DNA of 64,000 nucleotides from Hanstruepera flava (GCF_023634025.1 NZ_JALJCW010000001.1:905501-969500); one strand, 5' to 3'; counted from the first letter of the stretch, positions 53,471-62,959 are shown. The notes: generated from the sequence alone by a model not told the origin. Numbers and translations are program-made.

Positions 53471-54547
53471 ATGAAGACAATGAAATATATATATAAATTA
53501 ACATACCTCTTTGTAATAGCTTTAATTTTATGTTCATGTTCAGATGATGATGAAAAGTTAACGCTATCAACTCAAGGAGGAAGTGTAATAAACACCCCTA
53601 GCAATGGGCAAGCATTTGTTTTAAATCCTTTAGAAGAACAAACCAATATTGCCATAACTATTAGTTGGGACCATTCTAACTATGGAACACCAACCGGTAT
53701 TGACTATACAATACAAATGGCTGTTAGTGGAACCAACTTTAATGATGCCGTTACTCTGGCAACTATCAGCGAGACATATTTTACAATGTCTATTGCAGAT
53801 TTTAATTCAACATTAGGCTCTCTTGGTCTATTCCCATTTACAGAAAGCAGTGTAGATATAAGAATTATGTCATCTGTTGGAGATCCAAGTCAATTACCTC
53901 AATATTCTGAAACGGTTACAATATTAGTAACACCTTTTACTACAGACCTGCCTAAAATAGCTGTTCCTGGAAATCACCAAGGCTGGGATCCTCCTACAGC
54001 ACCATTATTAGCTTCATCTGCTTTTGGAGAAACTGATTACGAAGGCTATGTTTGGCTTGATGGTGATTATAAGTTTTTAGCACCTAATCAATCAGGTATG
54101 TTTGAATGGGGTAGTACAGATTGGGGAGACGACGGTAGTTTTAGTGGCGTTTTAGTTGAAGAAGATGAAGTTAACTGCACGGCTGTTTCCAATTATTATT
54201 TTGTAAAAGCTAATACAGAAGAATTAACTTATTCCGCTGAGGCGCATAGCTGGGGTGTTATAGGAAACGCAACCCCAACTGGGTGGGATAGTGACACTGA
54301 TATGGTTTATGACCCTGATACTAAAACGTTAAGAGTTACTCTAGATTTAGTAGCCCAACAGGCTCCAGACAACGGATTGAAATTTAGAGTTAACGATGAT
54401 TGGACTATTAATTTAGGGGATACAGATGCCGATGGCACTATGGAATACAGTGGCGATAATATTGGTGTTCCTGAATCTGGTAATTACACAATTGTATTAG
54501 ACTTATCTAATCCAAGAGAATACACATACTCTCTGATTCTAAACTAA
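53471..54547 (+). CDS. SusE-like starch-binding lipoprotein
   Basis: A 358-residue lipoprotein (lipobox LILCSC, Cys about 23). Ig-like N-terminal SusE domain (about 35-150: AITISWDHSNYGTPTGIDYT) and C-terminal carbohydrate-binding modules with Trp-rich loops (VPGNHQGWDPPTAP, about 160-173, and SWGVIGNATPTGWDSDTDMV, about 259-278), as in SusE/SusF. It should hold glucan at the cell surface for SusCD. Sits 6 bp before the SusF-like gene. Confidence 0.85.
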   Translation: MKTMKYIYKLTYLFVIALILCSCSDDDEKLTLSTQGGSVINTPSNGQAFVLNPLEEQTNIAITISWDHSNYGTPTGIDYTIQMAVSGTNFNDAVTLATISETYFTMSIADFNSTLGSLGLFPFTESSVDIRIMSSVGDPSQLPQYSETVTILVTPFTTDLPKIAVPGNHQGWDPPTAPLLASSAFGETDYEGYVWLDGDYKFLAPNQSGMFEWGSTDWGDDGSFSGVLVEEDEVNCTAVSNYYFVKANTEELTYSAEAHSWGVIGNATPTGWDSDTDMVYDPDTKTLRVTLDLVAQQAPDNGLKFRVNDDWTINLGDTDADGTMEYSGDNIGVPESGNYTIVLDLSNPREYTYSLILN

Positions 54548-54553
54548 TTTAAA

Positions 54554-56371
54554 ATGAAAAAAATATTAAAAATACTCTCACTAATAACACTACTTTTTGT
54601 AGCTGTTAATTGTAATGACGAAAATGATTTTGGTTTTGTTGAACCAGAAGATACTTTTACAATTGTATCACCAAGTAGTGGCGCTTCTTTAATTCTTGAT
54701 GGCGAGAACGAACAAAACATTGCGCTTACAATGGTTTGGGAAGATAATGTCACTAATTCGAGCAGCTATACTGTAGACATGTCTACAACAGAAGAGTTTA
54801 CAGAATCTGTTACAATTGGCTCTTCTTCAACCAATACTTTTTCATTGTCTGTTCAAAGTTTAAACGCCTTATTATTGGATTATAACATTCCAGCTTTTGA
54901 AGAGTCAAATTTGTACTTTCGAGTAGGTTCAGAAAATCAATATACCGATGTAATTTCTTTGGTAATTAGTTCATACCCTCAATCAAATCCTGTTATTACA
55001 AGTCCAGATAGCACATTTGACGTTGTTTTATCTGATATCACTGAAGATGAAACAGCATTAACCGTTACATGGGATGATCCTGATTTTTCTGATGATCCTC
55101 CTATATTAATTAATTATCATGTCGAAGCTGCGGTAGCTGGTACAGATTTTGCAGTTGTCGAAAATATTGGAACAACTTCTGAAAGAACCGATGACACCAC
55201 TCATGGTGAACTGAATGATGCTGCATTAAATCTTGGTCTTGCTGTAGATACTGCAGGCTCCTTGGATGTGAGAGTTCGTTCGGTTATTGAAACTGCTAGT
55301 GGTAATTTAGAGCGTATATCAGATTTTATTACTATAACTGTTACGCCTTATGAAACTGCACTTTTACCTGTAATATATGGTGTTGGAGCAGGATTGCCTG
55401 ATGCTGGTTGGGGCTGGGCTTCTCCTGTAGAACTTTTACTTCAAGGATCTGTGTATTCAGGTAATGTTAATTTACAAAACAATGGTGGTGCAGATAATAA
55501 TTTTAGATTTTTTGCACAAATGGATTGGGGGCCAACTAGCTTCAATTACCCATGGTATGAATCTAGAGGTTTTACCATTGACCCTAACCTTGAGAATGCC
55601 AATGATGGTGATAGTAATTTTGCTTTTGTAGGAACAACAGGGCAATATTTCCTTGAAATTGACATGGAAAACAAAACAATAACTTTAGGTCCACCTGTTG
55701 TAGGTCCTAATTGTGAGTTTGACCAACTTTGGTTAGTAGGTGCCGGTGTACCAGATGCTGGTTGGGGTTGGGACTCTCCAGTTCAATTACCATGTACTGG
55801 TAACGGTGTCTATTCTGGTAACGTTACATTTGCCAACGATGCTTTCAGGTTCTTCACATCTGAAGGTGATTGGGGTTCAGGTAGAAACTTTCCGTATTAT
55901 GAAGGTGAAGGCTATACAATAGATGCTAATTTTGAAAATGCTAATGATGGTGATAGCAACTTCAGATTTAATGGAACTCCAGGGGAATATTTCCTAACCA
56001 TGGATACCATAAACAAAACCATAACTCTTGGACCACCACAAACTGCTTGCGAGTTTGATCAACTCTGGTTAGTTGGTGCTGGTGTTCCTGATGCTGGTTG
56101 GGGATGGGATACTCCTGTAGAATTCCCATGTACAGGTGCCGGAATCTATTCAGCCCAAGTTACTTTTGCCAATGATGCCTTTAGGTTCTTTACAGCTGAA
56201 GGCGATTGGGGTTCAGGTAGAAACTTCCCGTATTATGAAGGCGAAGGTTACACAATAGATGCCAATTTTGAAAATGCAAATGATGGTGATAGTAATTTTA
56301 GTTTTGTAGGAACTCCTGGAACCTATACACTGACTATGGATACAGTTAATAAAACAATAACCCTACAATAA
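54554..56371 (+). CDS. SusF-like surface glycan-binding lipoprotein with tandem modules
   Basis: A 605-residue lipoprotein (Cys about residue 17, LFVAVNC). Two Ig-like SusE-type domains (about 30-270) are followed by three modules of about 110 residues. The last two are nearly identical proteins (CEFDQLWLVGAGVPDAGWGW... GSGRNFPYYEGEGYTIDANF), the first one more diverged (GVGAGLPDAGWGWASPVELL). Aromatic-rich loops suggest glucan binding. It ends the Sus-like block; a strong terminator follows. The repeated modules are unusual for SusF and are treated separately. Confidence 0.85.
   Translation: MKKILKILSLITLLFVAVNCNDENDFGFVEPEDTFTIVSPSSGASLILDGENEQNIALTMVWEDNVTNSSSYTVDMSTTEEFTESVTIGSSSTNTFSLSVQSLNALLLDYNIPAFEESNLYFRVGSENQYTDVISLVISSYPQSNPVITSPDSTFDVVLSDITEDETALTVTWDDPDFSDDPPILINYHVEAAVAGTDFAVVENIGTTSERTDDTTHGELNDAALNLGLAVDTAGSLDVRVRSVIETASGNLERISDFITITVTPYETALLPVIYGVGAGLPDAGWGWASPVELLLQGSVYSGNVNLQNNGGADNNFRFFAQMDWGPTSFNYPWYESRGFTIDPNLENANDGDSNFAFVGTTGQYFLEIDMENKTITLGPPVVGPNCEFDQLWLVGAGVPDAGWGWDSPVQLPCTGNGVYSGNVTFANDAFRFFTSEGDWGSGRNFPYYEGEGYTIDANFENANDGDSNFRFNGTPGEYFLTMDTINKTITLGPPQTACEFDQLWLVGAGVPDAGWGWDTPVEFPCTGAGIYSAQVTFANDAFRFFTAEGDWGSGRNFPYYEGEGYTIDANFENANDGDSNFSFVGTPGTYTLTMDTVNKTITLQ
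55712..56371 (+). repeat. Tandem 336-bp coding repeats (binding modules)
   Basis: Unit B at 55712-56047 (336 bp, 112 codons) and unit C at 56048-56371 (last unit, ends with the stop) encode almost the same protein, yet differ at many third codon positions. A diverged unit A precedes them from about 55370. The pattern points to an older duplication held by selection on the protein. Confidence 0.85.
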
Positions 56372-56378
56372 TTCCTAA

Positions 56379-56407
56379 AAGGCTATGGAAAATCCATAGC
56401 CTTTTTT
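56379..56407 (+). terminator. Rho-independent terminator after the SusF-like gene
   Basis: A perfect 9-bp stem GGCTATGGA/TCCATAGCC (56381-56389 and 56393-56401) with a 3-nt loop is followed by TTTTTT. It separates the Sus block from the T9SS amylase and probably lowers its read-through transcription. Confidence 0.85.
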
Positions 56408-56418
56408 ATTAAAAAAAC

Positions 56419-59292
56419 ATGAAACAAAAATTACTTTTTATTCCTTTTTTATTCCTCACAGTATTTCTGTACGCTCAAACACAAGATGATGTTACTTTTA
56501 GTATATCACCATCAGCATTCGAGGAAAATGAAGAAATTACTATAACCGTTTCTAATTTAGATGCCTCCGTTTGGGGAAGTACCAATGCTGAAGATATTTA
56601 TTTATGGTCTTGGTATTTTGATACTAATGGAAACCAAGTAGGAGATTCTCCAACTAACGGTCAATGGACAGATTCTAATGAAGTTCAAAAGTTTACCAAT
56701 AACAACGACGGTACTTACACCTTTACGCTAACGCCTACCTCCTTTTTCAATGACACTGGAATTGGTCAAATAGGGATGCTTGTAAAAAGTGATGATGGCG
56801 CTCAACAATCGCAAGATGAATTGTTTTACGTCGGTATAATCACACTTATCCTAAACAATCCAACTTCTGATACGGTTATTATAGAGTCTGGCGGTAGTAT
56901 ACCAATTAGTGCTTACATGATTTCTGGCGGAAGCACCGAAGTTGGTAATTTTGAGGTTTTTTTAAATGATAATTCTGTTGCTACCGGAACTGGTTTCCCA
57001 AATTTTGGAACAACGATTACCAATGTCACGGAGTCAGGTACGATGCGAGTTGTTGGGACACCTTTTAGCTCTTCTGAATCTGGTGAAGCCAGTTTTGAAG
57101 TTGTAATCGCAAATATAATTAGTGAAGAGTTGCCAGCAAATCTAGTTGATGGGATTAACTATAACGAGTCAGATCCTACTAAAGCTACTTTGGTTGTAGA
57201 TGCACCGAATAAAGATTTTGTCTATTTGGCTGGAAGTTTTAATAATTGGGATCCTTATAGTTCTCATTTAATGAAAAAAGACCCTTCCAGTTCAAAATTC
57301 TGGCTGGAATTGACAGGTTTGAGTCCAGGTGAAATTTATACTTACCAATATTGGATTTATGATAACTCGCCTGTTGCCAATTCGCCGAATGAAGTTAAAA
57401 CAGCCGATCCATATTCAACATTAGTATTATCACCATTCGATGATCCCTGGATTCCTGATTCTACCTATCCAGATTTACCGGCTTACCCGGTTGGGCAAGA
57501 ACGTGAAGTTACTGTGCTACAAACTGGCCAAATAGATTATGATTGGCAAGTAACTAACTTCAATAAACCTAAAAAAGAGGATCTTGTTATATATGAAGTA
57601 TTAATCAGGGATTTTGATAGTGATAGAAATTATCAAGATTTAATTGACAAAATAGATTATTTTAAAAACTTAAATATCAATGCTATTGAGTTAATGCCTA
57701 TAATGGAATTTGAAGGCAATGAAAGTTGGGGATACAACACATCTTTTCACATGGCTTTAGATAAGTTTTATGGCACCGAAAACAAGCTTAAAGAATTTAT
57801 TGATACATGCCACCAAAATGGTATAGCTGTCATTTTGGACATCGCATTAAATCATGCTTTCGGAAGAAATCCGATGGTACGTATGTGGATGGATGACCCA
57901 GATGGTGATGGTTGGGGAAGCCCTAGTAGCGAAAACCCTTACTTCAATCAAGAAGCTAGACATAGTTATAATGTTGGGTCAGATTTTAACCATCAATCAA
58001 CATATACACAAAGTTATGTTGAACGCGTTATTCAGCATTGGATTGAAGACTATAAAATAGATGGTTTTCGTTGGGATTTAACAAAAGGCTTTACTCAAAA
58101 TTGTTCTGGAAACGACGAAGGTTGCACAAACTCTTATCAGCAAGACCGCGTAGATATTTTAAAGCAATATGCAGATTTTTCGTGGAGCTTAGACCCTGAC
58201 CATTATGTTATTTTCGAACATTTAGGTCAAGACAATGAAGAGCAACAATGGGCCAACTACAGAATTGACGAAGGTAAAGGTATTATGATGTGGGGTATTA
58301 TGAATTCTGAATACAACCAATTAACAATGGGTTATGCCACTAATTCCAACATTAATAGAATGGGGTATACTTCAAGAGGATTTACAGCTCCAAGATTAGT
58401 TGGCTATGCTGAAAGTCATGATGAGGAACGATTAATGTATAAAAACCTTCAATATGGTAACAGTTCAGGTGGTTACGATGTAACAGAATTAAACACCGCT
58501 TTAGAAAGAATGTCAGCTTTAGGCGCTGTTACATTAACAATTCCTGGACCAAAGATGATTTGGCATTTTGGGGAACTCGGCATGGAAAATTCAATATTTA
58601 CATGTAGTGATGGCTCTGTAAATGAACCAGGTGGAACAGATGGCGATTGTAAGTTAGATACCAAGCCACAACCGCAATGGGTAAACAATTGGCCAGACGA
58701 TTCTTCTAGAAGTCAAATTTATAATGATTGGGCAAGATTAAATGAGTTGAAAATTAATGAGGCTGTTTTCGAAGGAGACTATTCTATTGATTCTGGGAAC
58801 TTAACTCCAAGAATTTACATTTGGGACGATGCCCTTCCAAGTTCAGGACTAAAAAATGTAGTTATATTGGCCAATTTTGATGTTGTTACGCAAAATGTAG
58901 TTCCAAATTTTCCATATACAGGAGATTGGTACGACTTAATGGATGAAACGGGTAATTCAGTAATTAATGTAACCAATACCACTGCTACTATTAGTATTCC
59001 TGCTGGCGGTTTCAAAATTTTTGGAAATGCAAGTACATTAAGTAATGTTGACTTTATTGCTGAAGAAGGATTAAAAATTTATCCAAACCCAGCAAATAAA
59101 TCATTCCGTATAAACCAAAGTATTTCCAACTTACAGGTTTATAATATCACAGGAAAACTAGTAAAACAATATACTGGTGATTTTTCAAAAAATAAGGATT
59201 TTAATATTGAATCACTAAATAGTGGTATCTATATTATTAAAGCTCAAAATAACTCAGGAGGACATTTAACCACTAAACTTGTGAAGATCTGA
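56419..59292 (+). CDS. Secreted GH13 alpha-amylase with T9SS type A sorting domain
   Basis: A 957-residue protein with signal peptide MKQKLLFIPFLFLTVFLYAQ. Domains: N-terminal Ig-like part (about 25-240), CBM48-like/isoamylase N domain (about 253-345: VYLAGSFNNWDPYSSHLMKK), GH13 barrel (about 390-800) with nucleophile DGFRWDLTKGF (about 545-555), acid/base FEHLGQDNEEQ (about 597-607) and ESHDEERLMY (about 665-674), and a C-terminal T9SS type A domain starting IYPNPANKSFRINQS (about 889-903), including VYNITGKLVKQ. It should be exported to the surface to cut starch and feed SusCD. It starts just after the terminator, so some read-through or a separate promoter is needed. Confidence 0.92.
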   Translation: MKQKLLFIPFLFLTVFLYAQTQDDVTFSISPSAFEENEEITITVSNLDASVWGSTNAEDIYLWSWYFDTNGNQVGDSPTNGQWTDSNEVQKFTNNNDGTYTFTLTPTSFFNDTGIGQIGMLVKSDDGAQQSQDELFYVGIITLILNNPTSDTVIIESGGSIPISAYMISGGSTEVGNFEVFLNDNSVATGTGFPNFGTTITNVTESGTMRVVGTPFSSSESGEASFEVVIANIISEELPANLVDGINYNESDPTKATLVVDAPNKDFVYLAGSFNNWDPYSSHLMKKDPSSSKFWLELTGLSPGEIYTYQYWIYDNSPVANSPNEVKTADPYSTLVLSPFDDPWIPDSTYPDLPAYPVGQEREVTVLQTGQIDYDWQVTNFNKPKKEDLVIYEVLIRDFDSDRNYQDLIDKIDYFKNLNINAIELMPIMEFEGNESWGYNTSFHMALDKFYGTENKLKEFIDTCHQNGIAVILDIALNHAFGRNPMVRMWMDDPDGDGWGSPSSENPYFNQEARHSYNVGSDFNHQSTYTQSYVERVIQHWIEDYKIDGFRWDLTKGFTQNCSGNDEGCTNSYQQDRVDILKQYADFSWSLDPDHYVIFEHLGQDNEEQQWANYRIDEGKGIMMWGIMNSEYNQLTMGYATNSNINRMGYTSRGFTAPRLVGYAESHDEERLMYKNLQYGNSSGGYDVTELNTALERMSALGAVTLTIPGPKMIWHFGELGMENSIFTCSDGSVNEPGGTDGDCKLDTKPQPQWVNNWPDDSSRSQIYNDWARLNELKINEAVFEGDYSIDSGNLTPRIYIWDDALPSSGLKNVVILANFDVVTQNVVPNFPYTGDWYDLMDETGNSVINVTNTTATISIPAGGFKIFGNASTLSNVDFIAEEGLKIYPNPANKSFRINQSISNLQVYNITGKLVKQYTGDFSKNKDFNIESLNSGIYIIKAQNNSGGHLTTKLVKI

Positions 59293-59326
59293 GTCTATTT
59301 ATTGATTAATAGCAATTTTTCAGTAG

Positions 59327-59364
59327 AAAAAAGGTTCAATCCAAAAGGGTTGGACTTTTTTTTT
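59327..59364 (+). terminator. Terminator after the T9SS amylase
   Basis: AAAGGTTCAATCC pairs with GGGTTGGACTTT through a loop AAAA (with one bulged G and two G-T pairs), followed by a run of T. The first arm begins near 59330; it follows the amylase stop by about 35 bp. Confidence 0.65.
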
Positions 59365-59470
59365 ATTCCTCTAACCTAAATAGTTTAAGACAAAAAATCG
59401 ATAATTAGCATAGTTTTAACGAAATAACTCCTTTCTAAATAGCACGTTAAACAAAAATTAATAACTTGTA

Positions 59471-61086
59471 ATGTCCAAACTAAAAAGTTAGGTATCAAAA
59501 ACTTTATACAAACATATCGTATAATAATATCACTCCTTTATATATTATTTATAAATGTCTGTCATGCTCAAACATGGACTGACAAAAATGAAGATGAATC
59601 ATATATAGCTCGTCATGAATGTGGATTTGCGCAAGTAGGCGATAAGTTTTTTTTATTTGGTGGTCGCGAATCGCCTCGTGTAGTAAACATTTATGATTAC
59701 TCTTCCGATTCATGGACAACAGGTGCTTTGGCACCAGTGGATTTAAATCATTTTCAAGCAGTAGAATATGAGGGATTGATATGGGTTATTGGTGCTTTTA
59801 AAACAAATTCGCCTACTCCAGAAGAAAATGCAGACTATGTTTACATGTATAATCCTGCTTTAGATCAATGGATTCAAGGGATGGAAATTCCAAGTGCCAG
59901 AAAACGGGGTTCTTCAGGTTTAACATTGTATAACAATAAATTTTATTTAGTTGGCGGCAATACTATGGGACATGATGGTGGATATGTTTCTTATTTTGAC
60001 GAATTTGACCCTCAAACCGGAACTTGGACAGTAATGACAGATGCTCCGAGACCTCGAGATCACTTTCAGACTGTTGTATTCAACAATAAATTATATGCTA
60101 TTGGTGGCAGGCTTACTGGTGGAGTTGGCGGTTTATTTGAACCACAAGTGCCCGAAGTTGACATTTATGATTTCAACACTAATTCTTGGTCTACATTGGA
60201 CATCGCTAAAAACCTCCCTCATCCACGTTCTGGATTAGCTGTAGTATTATTTAATGGAGAAATATTTACTATTGCGGGTGAGTCTACTTTTGGAAGCCCA
60301 ACAAACACTAATGCCCCAAGAGATTTGGTACAAGCTTTTAATCCAACAACAGAAACTTGGTCTAATAAAGCTAGTTTAAATTACAGTCGCCATGGTTTTC
60401 AAGCTATCACATCAGGTGATGGCATACATATTACTGCCGGATATGGTGGTGGTTCAGTTATGAAAAATATGGAATTCTATGGCATAGACAATCCCATTGG
60501 ATCACCAAATACATCAAGTGATTTCCAACCCGATGAAACCACTAAATCTTTTACCTACGAAGAAAATGAGGGAACAATAACCATCGATATCATTTTATCA
60601 AACTCATTAGGCACAACAGGTACGTATATAGACAATATAGAAATTACTGGAGCAAACTTTACTTTAGTAGAATCTTATAACAATAGATTTCTTGGTGCTA
60701 ATAGTGATTTAACCGTTTCGGTAATATTAAACGATACAACAAATGATGAAAGTAATGGAACTGTAACAGTAACTTACAACAATACATCTACTTTAAATAT
60801 TATTCTCGATGGTGAATTAGACGGCACACTTTCTGTACAGAATAATGAATTAGTTGACAACCATTTAATTCTTTATCCCTCCCCAACAAAGAATACGTTT
60901 AAAATAAACAAAGACATTGCATCCCTTGAAATTTATAATTTAAACGGAAAGCTACTCAAACAATTTCAAGGTAATTTCAATTCAGATTCTTTTTTTGATA
61001 TTTCAGAATTGGATCCAAATTTATATATAATAATCGCAAGAGATTTAAATAATAGCACTCATAATTCTAAACTTCTAAAAAAATAA
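59471..61086 (+). CDS. T9SS-sorted kelch-repeat protein, start region probably frameshifted
   Basis: From TTG at 59728 the frame gives 452 residues, but the same frame is open upstream to 59443 and encodes a perfect signal peptide (KNFIQTYRIIISLLYILFIN then VCHAQ) and the first kelch strand (FFLFGGRESPRVVNIYDYSS), with no ATG, GTG or TTG codon to start it. An ATG at 59471 in another frame would join it if the A5 run at 59482-59486 were A6 (MSKLKKLGIKNF). So the intact gene likely starts at 59471. Kelch repeats (about six blades, LYAIGGRLTGGVGG, FYLVGGNTMGHDGG) form a propeller; a beta-sandwich and a T9SS type A domain (LYPSPTKNTFKINKDIASLE) follow. It probably acts at the surface with the amylase; function unknown. 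Confidence 0.75.
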
Positions 61087-61120
61087 AAACGTCTTGTTTC
61101 CAAGAAGCTTTTCCATTTTA

Positions 61121-61140
61121 ATCGTGCGGGCAAAGAGACT
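61121..61140. repeat. Stray copy of the tRNA-Leu 3' end
   Basis: ATCGTGCGGGCAAAGAGACT (61121-61140) matches 18 of 20 bases of the tRNA-Leu 3' end and flank at 61243-61262. It lies 122 bp downstream of the tRNA 3' end, as att sites or duplicated tRNA remnants do. Confidence 0.65.
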
Positions 61141-61204
61141 TACTTCGATAATCTTTGCATAAACTTCTCGTCTCTTCTCTAAATAACTCTTAAATGTTTT
61201 CCAA

Positions 61205-61235
61205 TAAAAAAAGCCTCGGCATCTACCAAAGCTTT
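61205..61235 (-). terminator. Terminator of tRNA-Leu
   Basis: On the minus strand AAAGCTTTGG (61235-61226) and CCGAGGCTTT (61219-61210) form a 10-bp stem with two G-T pairs around a 6-nt loop, followed by a T-run. It sits 12 bp past the tRNA 3' end. Confidence 0.7.
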
Positions 61236-61246
61236 ATCCTATATCG

Positions 61247-61328
61247 TGCGGGCGGAGAGACTCGAACTCTCACACCTCGCGGCACTAGATCCTAAGTCTA
61301 GCGTGTCTACCAATTCCACCACGCCCGC
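61247..61328 (-). tRNA. tRNA-Leu (anticodon UAG)
   Basis: An 82-nt cloverleaf: acceptor GCGGGCG/CGCCCGC, D arm with TGGTAGACA, anticodon stem CTAGA/TCTAG around the loop CTTAGGA (anticodon TAG, reading CUA and related Leu codons), long variable arm TGCCGCGAGGTGT, T arm GAGAGTTCGAGTCTCTC. The variable arm fits a class II Leu tRNA. No encoded CCA; discriminator base A. It has its own promoter and terminator. Confidence 0.95.
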
Positions 61329-61340
61329 AATTAAGGACTG

Positions 61341-61369
61341 CAAATATAAACAATAGTTTGAATATTCAA
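61341..61369 (-). promoter_or_regulatory. Promoter of tRNA-Leu
   Basis: On the minus strand TTG (61369-61367), 18 nt and TATATTTG (61348-61341) match the full Bacteroidetes consensus. The expected start is near 61334, a few bases before the mature 5' end. Same 18-nt spacing as the promoter ahead of the speA leader. Confidence 0.7.
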
Positions 61370-61432
61370 ATGCATCTAGTAGGAAAAAGTTGTTACTGTT
61401 TTGTACTTTTGAAAAAATTGAAAAAAAATACC

Positions 61433-62821
61433 ATGAATAATATAAAAGACTATGTTTCTGCAAACAAAGACCGTTTTTTAAACGAACTTATTGAACTGCT
61501 TAAAATCCCTTCTGTTAGTGCCGATTCGGCTTTTAAACAAGATGTACTAAAAACCGCTGATGCCGTTAAAGAAAGTCTTGAAAAGGCAGGATGCGATAAA
61601 GTAGAAATTTGCGAAACCAATGGCTACCCTATTGTTTATGGCGAAAAAATAATAGATAAAAAACTTCCAACCGTTTTGGTTTATGGCCATTATGACGTGC
61701 AACCAGCGGACCCAATCGAACTTTGGGATTCACCACCATACGAACCCGTAATTAAAAAAACTGAATTGCACCCTGAAGGAGCCATTTTTGCTCGTGGTGC
61801 TTGTGATGACAAAGGGCAAATGTATATGCACGTTAAAGCTTTGGAGTTTATGACCTCTACCAATCAATTGCCTTGTAACGTTAAGTTTATGATTGAAGGC
61901 GAAGAAGAGGTTGGTAGCGTTAACCTCTCAACATTCGTAAAAAACAATCATGAGAAATTAAAGAACGATGTGATTCTGATTTCCGATACAGGCATGATTG
62001 CCAAAGATGTGCCTAGTATTACAACTGGTTTACGTGGTTTAAGCTATGTTGAAGTTGAAGTAACAGGGCCTAATCGTGATCTGCATTCCGGGTTGTATGG
62101 AGGTGCTGTTGCCAATCCAATTAATGTGTTAACAAAAATGATTGCTTCGCTTCATGACGAAAACAATCATATTACCATTCCTGGTTTTTATGATAAGGTA
62201 GAGGACCTATCTCAAGAAGAACGTGCCGAAATGGCCAAGGCACCTTTTTCATTAGAAGACTATAAGAAAGCACTCGATATAGATGCTGTTTATGGTGAAG
62301 AAGGCTATACAACCAACGAACGTAATTCTATTAGACCAACATTAGACGTTAACGGAATTTGGGGTGGTTACATTGGTGAAGGTGCTAAAACCGTTATTGC
62401 CAGTAAAGCGTATGCTAAAATATCTATGCGTTTAGTACCACATCAAGACTGGGAGGAAATAACCGAATTGTTCAAAACACATTTTGAGAGTATTGCTCCA
62501 GCTGGCGTTAAAGTAAAAGTAACACCTCATCATGGTGGGCAAGGTTATGTAACACCAATTGATAGTATTGGTTACCAAGCAGCCAGTAAAGCCTATGAAG
62601 AATCGTTTGGAAAAAAACCTATTCCGCAACGAAGTGGTGGCAGTATTCCTATTGTGGCCCTTTTTGAGCAGGAACTTAAAAGTAAAACCATTTTAATGGG
62701 CTTTGGATTAGATAGTGATGCCATTCATTCGCCTAACGAACATTATGGCGTTTGGAATTATTTTAAAGGTATTGAAACCATTCCGCTGTTCTATAAATAT
62801 TTTACAGAACTTTCTAAATAA
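61433..62821 (+). CDS. M20-family dipeptidase
   Basis: A 462-residue dinuclear zinc peptidase of the carnosinase/CPG2-like M20 group, removing dipeptides in the cytoplasm. Metal and catalytic motifs are visible: VLVYGHYDVQPADP (about 78-91), FARGACDDKGQMYMHVKALE (about 119-138), MIEGEEEVGS (about 152-161) and the late HSPNEHYGVWN (about 433-443). The dimerisation domain lies at about 205-330. A longer frame begins at 61358, but the ATG at 61433 gives MNNIKDYVSANKDRF, which matches the family and avoids the tRNA promoter, so it is chosen. A -7 box TACTTTTG at 61404-61411 lies 20 bp before it. Confidence 0.92.
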   Translation: MNNIKDYVSANKDRFLNELIELLKIPSVSADSAFKQDVLKTADAVKESLEKAGCDKVEICETNGYPIVYGEKIIDKKLPTVLVYGHYDVQPADPIELWDSPPYEPVIKKTELHPEGAIFARGACDDKGQMYMHVKALEFMTSTNQLPCNVKFMIEGEEEVGSVNLSTFVKNNHEKLKNDVILISDTGMIAKDVPSITTGLRGLSYVEVEVTGPNRDLHSGLYGGAVANPINVLTKMIASLHDENNHITIPGFYDKVEDLSQEERAEMAKAPFSLEDYKKALDIDAVYGEEGYTTNERNSIRPTLDVNGIWGGYIGEGAKTVIASKAYAKISMRLVPHQDWEEITELFKTHFESIAPAGVKVKVTPHHGGQGYVTPIDSIGYQAASKAYEESFGKKPIPQRSGGSIPIVALFEQELKSKTILMGFGLDSDAIHSPNEHYGVWNYFKGIETIPLFYKYFTELSK

Positions 62822-62844
62822 ATTAGCGTATTCGATTTATAAAT

Positions 62845-62872
62845 TGTCATTCCGAGCTTGTCGAGGAATCTC
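62845..62872. repeat. REP-like palindromic unit after the dipeptidase gene
   Basis: TGTCATTCCGAGCTTGTCGA-GGAATCTC, with inverted ATTCC/GGAAT ends, is a relative of the TGTCA-headed family seen near 2348 and the TCGA units elsewhere. It lies 24 bp after the stop codon. Confidence 0.55.
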
Positions 62873-62892
62873 TTGATAAAGATATTTTTTTA

Positions 62893-62958
62893 ACTCTACA
62901 TTTGTAGAATACAATTTTTTATTCTATGTTTGTAGAACATATTCTAAATTTGTAGAGA
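62893..62958 (+). promoter_or_regulatory. Three BlaI-type operator repeats overlapping promoter boxes
   Basis: Three 18-bp units, at 62893-62910, 62921-62938 and 62941-62958, share TCTAnnTTTGTAGA. The first contains the full BlaI/MecI core TACA-TT-TGTA; the others keep the right half. Each also contains a TAnnTTTG -7 box. The middle one has TTG 20 nt upstream (62902-62904) and is the best promoter, so repression would directly block RNA polymerase. Confidence 0.65.
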
Positions 62959-62959
62959 A

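Noticed and set aside
36022-61086. PUL for a beta-glucan or algal polysaccharide such as laminarin or alginate
   Set aside because: All enzymes are GH13, GH31 or GH65, which act on alpha-glucosides; no beta-glucanase or lyase was found.
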